The notes beneath the pieces were generated by a model. It saw only the letters and a list, made by a program, of their open reading frames with translations, made no database searches and had not been told where the DNA came from. A program made the position numbers and the translations under genes. From Spirochaetales bacterium (GTDB taxonomy: Bacteria; Spirochaetota; Spirochaetia; SZUA-6; DRHE01), in the NCBI GenBank assembly GCA_016930895.1, contig JAFGFV010000451.1, positions 1-6,633 of the forward strand: 6,633 bases of DNA. The letters run 5' to 3'. This document shows positions 6,230 to 6,633 of this stretch, piece by piece. How positions within the stretch are numbered: position 1 is the stretch's first letter; each line of letters starts with the position of its first letter.

Positions 6230-6633
6230 TCAGGGGCTGGGCTCGTGCGCGGCGTTGATCACCAGCCAGCGGCCTCCCAGCGACAACAGGGCCAGGACCA
6301 GGATCGTGCGGAAGGGTCGGCGCCGGCGGACGGGCTGAGGCCAAGCCGTGGCGGCCTGGGGCGCAGTCGTCGCGGGCGGCGTGAGAGGCACGGCGGCAGG
6401 CTTCCGGCCGACCTGCTCCCAGGAGTGGATGCGGTCCAGGCGGATGGTGCGCTCCTCCTCCCGGAGGTGACAGTAGGCCCGCCCGCCGGTGCAGGCGTTT
6501 CGGCCGGCGCGGATGCGTGGAGGTAGACCCGGGCTGGCACGCCGCTTGCTAGTCTTTGGGACGGGAGCGGAGCAGTGGATAGCGGCTCGATTGATGCGCC
6601 CCACCCGGGGACCTATACTGAGTGCATGGCCGA
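6230..6633 (-). CDS. Membrane-anchored ORF with a WYL-like strand motif (partial or start uncertain)
   Basis: The frame is open from the right window edge to TGA at 6230. The first in-window start is GTG at 6604, giving 124 residues, but no ribosome site precedes it and the true start may lie outside. Visible parts, numbered from that GTG, are GGRAYCHLREEERTIRLDRI at 40-59, which resembles the last strands of WYL domains (AYCHLR...RTFRLDRI), a Pro/Ala-rich linker at 70-92, RRRR, and one hydrophobic segment, TILVLALLSLGGRWLVI, at 100-116 close to the C-terminus. The part before residue 40 does not look like the rest of a WYL domain, so the domain may be truncated or disturbed by a frameshift. 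With basic residues before the segment, the C-terminus should face outward. The transglutaminase-like gene follows directly, suggesting joint function. Confidence 0.45.
   Translation of the reverse strand, partial: GHALSIGPRVGRINRAAIHCSAPVPKTSKRRASPGLPPRIRAGRNACTGGRAYCHLREEERTIRLDRIHSWEQVGRKPAAVPLTPPATTAPQAATAWPQPVRRRRPFRTILVLALLSLGGRWLVINAAHEPSP
6591..6619 (+). promoter_or_regulatory. Putative promoter for a gene entering the right edge, leaderless layout
   Basis: TTGATG (6591-6596) and TATACT (6614-6619) are separated by exactly 17 bases. An ATG at 6626-6628 begins seven bases after the -10 box, where transcription itself should start, with no room for a ribosome site. Only ATGGCCGA of the possible gene is inside the window. 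The same stretch overlaps the 5' part of the minus-strand ORF, which weakens one of the two calls. Confidence 0.4.

Overview
The window looks like a piece of a bacterial chromosome carrying a LacI-regulated carbohydrate uptake cassette set between unrelated, more GC-rich genes. The solute-binding protein ends its signal peptide in FAGGAKEE, a style common in spirochaete secreted proteins. A GC-rich, free-living spirochaete relative is therefore a reasonable but weak guess. Nothing else in the window fixes the taxon.

Layout. Bases 1-203 hold the C-terminal end of an unrecognised protein on the plus strand. A LacI/GalR-family repressor (1252 to 239, minus strand) converges on it. The 269-base region between the repressor and the transport genes holds a strong sigma70-type promoter (TTGACA, 17 bases, TAGAAT). 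A perfect 16-bp palindrome overlaps the -10 box and start site, a classic repressor operator. A second, different inverted repeat lies over a possible promoter of the repressor itself. Downstream on the plus strand come a sugar-binding protein (1522-2793), a 15-bp intergenic hairpin, two inner-membrane permeases overlapping by 4 bases (2869-3783, 3780-4589), a degraded C-terminal fragment of what looks like a sugar-phosphate isomerase/epimerase (about 4591-4782, one in-frame stop), and a glutamine-amidotransferase-like protein of the PF07090 type (4817-5581).

The plus-strand genes probably form one operon. The binding protein captures a mono- or small oligosaccharide, the two permeases form the CUT1 channel, and an ATPase encoded elsewhere must power it because none is present here. 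The repressor would release the operator when an effector, presumably the transported sugar or a derivative, is present. No intact catabolic enzyme is seen, and the isomerase remnant suggests that one was lost.

Right of 5581 the composition becomes GC-rich again. On the minus strand lie a small transglutaminase-like protein with an EF-hand calcium loop (6225 to 5662) and, directly upstream in another frame, an ORF with a WYL-like strand motif and one membrane segment (from the window edge to 6230). The two may be a coupled pair or one gene split by a frameshift. At the right edge a plus-strand promoter sits so close to an ATG that it would give a leaderless message.

I found no RNA gene, CRISPR array, insertion sequence or defence system. 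The most interesting points are the gene remnant inside the operon, the amidotransferase-like protein without a nucleophile cysteine, the transglutaminase/WYL-like pair, and the composition step at both ends of the cassette.
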